This document shows positions 7,356-7,813 of a stretch of DNA of 7,813 bases, piece after piece. The DNA is taken from the NCBI GenBank assembly GCA_014382685.1, contig JACNJG010000114.1:1-7813 (forward strand), written 5' to 3'. A program made the translations under genes and the position numbers. Below the pieces are notes generated by a model. The model was not told where the DNA came from. It made no database searches and was given only the letters and a program-made list of their open reading frames with translations. Source of the stretch: Candidatus Cloacimonadota bacterium (lineage in GTDB: Bacteria > Cloacimonadota > Cloacimonadia > JGIOTU-2). The stretch's first letter is position 1, and each line of letters starts with the position of its first letter.

Positions 7356-7721
7356 TTATTTTCTTTTTAAGCTGCTTGATGTGTCCTTTACACAACGAGG
7401 AAAAATTTCCGGGATTTCCGGATCATCTGCATTCACTGGCGGTTTGCCACTATTTATAACAGGGATTTTCCAATACGACCGACGTGAAACAAGGTCATTG
7501 CCGTGTACAAAATACAATGACTCTCCATTCTCATCTTCAGCATCTGCGACAACTGCTGCCATAACAGAGCCAACGAATCCCATTCCCTGCACTACAACGA
7601 TTTTTCTACCATTTTTTCTTTCTTCTTCTGAAAGAGTTTTCAGGATTTCGAATTCCTTCTTGTCCTCTTCCTGAGTTGGAAAAGAATATTCAGTTCCATC
7701 GGGAGCAACCGATATGGACAT
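7356..7721 (-). CDS. Truncated nucleotide-sugar dehydrogenase fragment, probable pseudogene
   Basis: The 121-residue product carries only the start of a UDP-glucose/GDP-mannose dehydrogenase-type protein. A lead segment is followed by KIVVVQGMGFVGSVMA (40-55), a Rossmann strand with glycine motif GMGFVG (46-51), and then LYFVHGND (69-76), the second strand. Full-length enzymes of this family are usually above 400 residues, with a central helix, a catalytic cysteine and a C-terminal UDP-binding domain. All of these are missing here. After about residue 108 family resemblance stops and the frame ends in SSSLKRK. The next gene, on the same strand, starts 23 bases later and is unrelated, so the missing part is not just out of frame downstream. 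The start is well supported by AGGAGG four bases before the ATG. Decay after a deletion is the simplest reading; a retained short nucleotide-binding protein is possible but would be unusual. Confidence 0.7.
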   Translation of the reverse strand: MSISVAPDGTEYSFPTQEEDKKEFEILKTLSEEERKNGRKIVVVQGMGFVGSVMAAVVADAEDENGESLYFVHGNDLVSRRSYWKIPVINSGKPPVNADDPEIPEIFPRCVKDTSSSLKRK

Positions 7722-7725
7722 GTAT

Positions 7726-7731
7726 CCTCCT
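7726..7731 (-). promoter_or_regulatory. Consensus Shine-Dalgarno AGGAGG before the truncated dehydrogenase
   Basis: A perfect AGGAGG lies four bases before the ATG at 7721 and directly after the T8 tract of the upstream hairpin. It is the strongest ribosome binding site in the window, yet it serves a truncated gene. GAGGAT within and just after it can pair with ATCCTC in the upstream hairpin arm. Confidence 0.6.
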
Positions 7732-7776
7732 AAAAAAAATCATCCTAACAAATGAGGATGTATCTCTCTTTTTTTT
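7732..7776 (-). terminator. Intrinsic terminator-like hairpin between the edge ORF and the dehydrogenase fragment
   Basis: On the minus strand CATCCT (7746-7741 as its complement partner arm, first arm at 7760-7755) forms a six-pair stem with AGGATG around an eight-base loop, then one A and eight Ts (7739-7732). An A8 run at 7776-7769 lies before the stem and could pair with the T8 run, which is common for terminators that work in both directions. It would end transcription of the frame entering from the right edge, whose TAG lies inside the hairpin. Confidence 0.5.
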
Positions 7777-7813
7777 CGGGTTCTTCCAGTGTCAAGAATT
7801 TCACTTTATACAT
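7745..7813 (-). CDS. Partial open frame at the right edge (C-terminal end or short leader)
   Basis: A minus-strand frame runs open from the window edge to a TAG at 7747-7745 and encodes 22 visible residues, rich in lysine and glutamate, ending ERYILIC. The first visible codon happens to be ATG, but the frame could equally continue beyond the window, so it may be the tail of a longer gene. The stop codon falls in the terminator-like hairpin, as expected for a gene end. I do not recognise the protein. Confidence 0.3.
   Translation of the reverse strand: MYKVKFLTLEEPEKKERYILIC

Noticed and set aside
7333..7400. A promoter between the dehydrogenase fragment and the redox operon
   Set aside because: The 23-base gap is AT-rich, but no -35/-10 pair with proper spacing is visible. 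The operon may be read from further upstream.
7012..7674. A long plus-strand open frame (220 codons) opposite the start of the large redox subunit and the dehydrogenase fragment
   Set aside because: It is rich in Cys, Phe and Ser, has no recognisable motif, and lies fully opposite two minus-strand genes with clear family motifs. It is an antisense shadow.
7767..7795. A perfect TTGACA (-35-like) on the minus strand at 7795-7790
   Set aside because: No -10-like hexamer is found 16-19 bases downstream (the sequence is A/G only), and a transcript from it would run straight into the terminator-like hairpin.

Overview
The window looks like a chromosomal segment from an AT-rich bacterium, most likely in or near the FCB group (Bacteroidota/Fibrobacterota/Cloacimonadota-type lineages). 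The best lineage clue is the secreted peptidase at 2145-3884. It ends in a YPNPFN-type C-terminal domain of the kind used for type IX secretion sorting. Phylum assignment is inference; no rRNA or other marker gene is present.

Left half (6-3884, plus strand): three closely spaced genes that could form one transcription unit. The first encodes inositol-3-phosphate synthase, which makes myo-inositol phosphate from glucose-6-phosphate. The second encodes a nucleotidyltransferase that best fits CTP:inositol-1-phosphate cytidylyltransferase, which would activate that product to CDP-inositol. The third encodes an exported clostripain-like (C11) cysteine peptidase. The enzyme that would consume CDP-inositol is not in the window, so the end product (inositol phosphodiester solute or inositol lipid) is open.

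Middle (3885-4104): a 220-base convergent intergenic region. It holds a tandem pair of DnaA-box-like 9-mers, an inverted repeat across the stop codon of the peptidase gene, and a short hairpin. I see no gene in it.

Right half (4105-7813, minus strand, read right to left): the tail of an open frame entering from the right edge, a terminator-like hairpin, a truncated nucleotide-sugar dehydrogenase fragment of 121 residues, then a tight two-gene operon. The first operon gene is a 689-residue multi-cluster iron-sulfur flavoprotein. It joins a [2Fe-2S] domain, an FAD/NAD(P) disulfide-reductase-like core, a two-[4Fe-4S] ferredoxin segment and a BFD-like [2Fe-2S] domain. The second is a 383-residue DAO-family FAD oxidoreductase. 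Together they resemble the alpha and beta subunits of the sarcosine/hydroxyproline/proline/opine dehydrogenase and HcnABC group. In this model the DAO subunit oxidises an amine or imino acid and the large subunit carries the electrons to an acceptor. The substrate cannot be read from the sequence.

The points most worth a second look are the MIPS-cytidylyltransferase pair, the fused electron-transfer subunit, the decayed dehydrogenase fragment with a native-looking out-of-frame tail, and the terminator whose 5' arm can also pair with a Shine-Dalgarno sequence.
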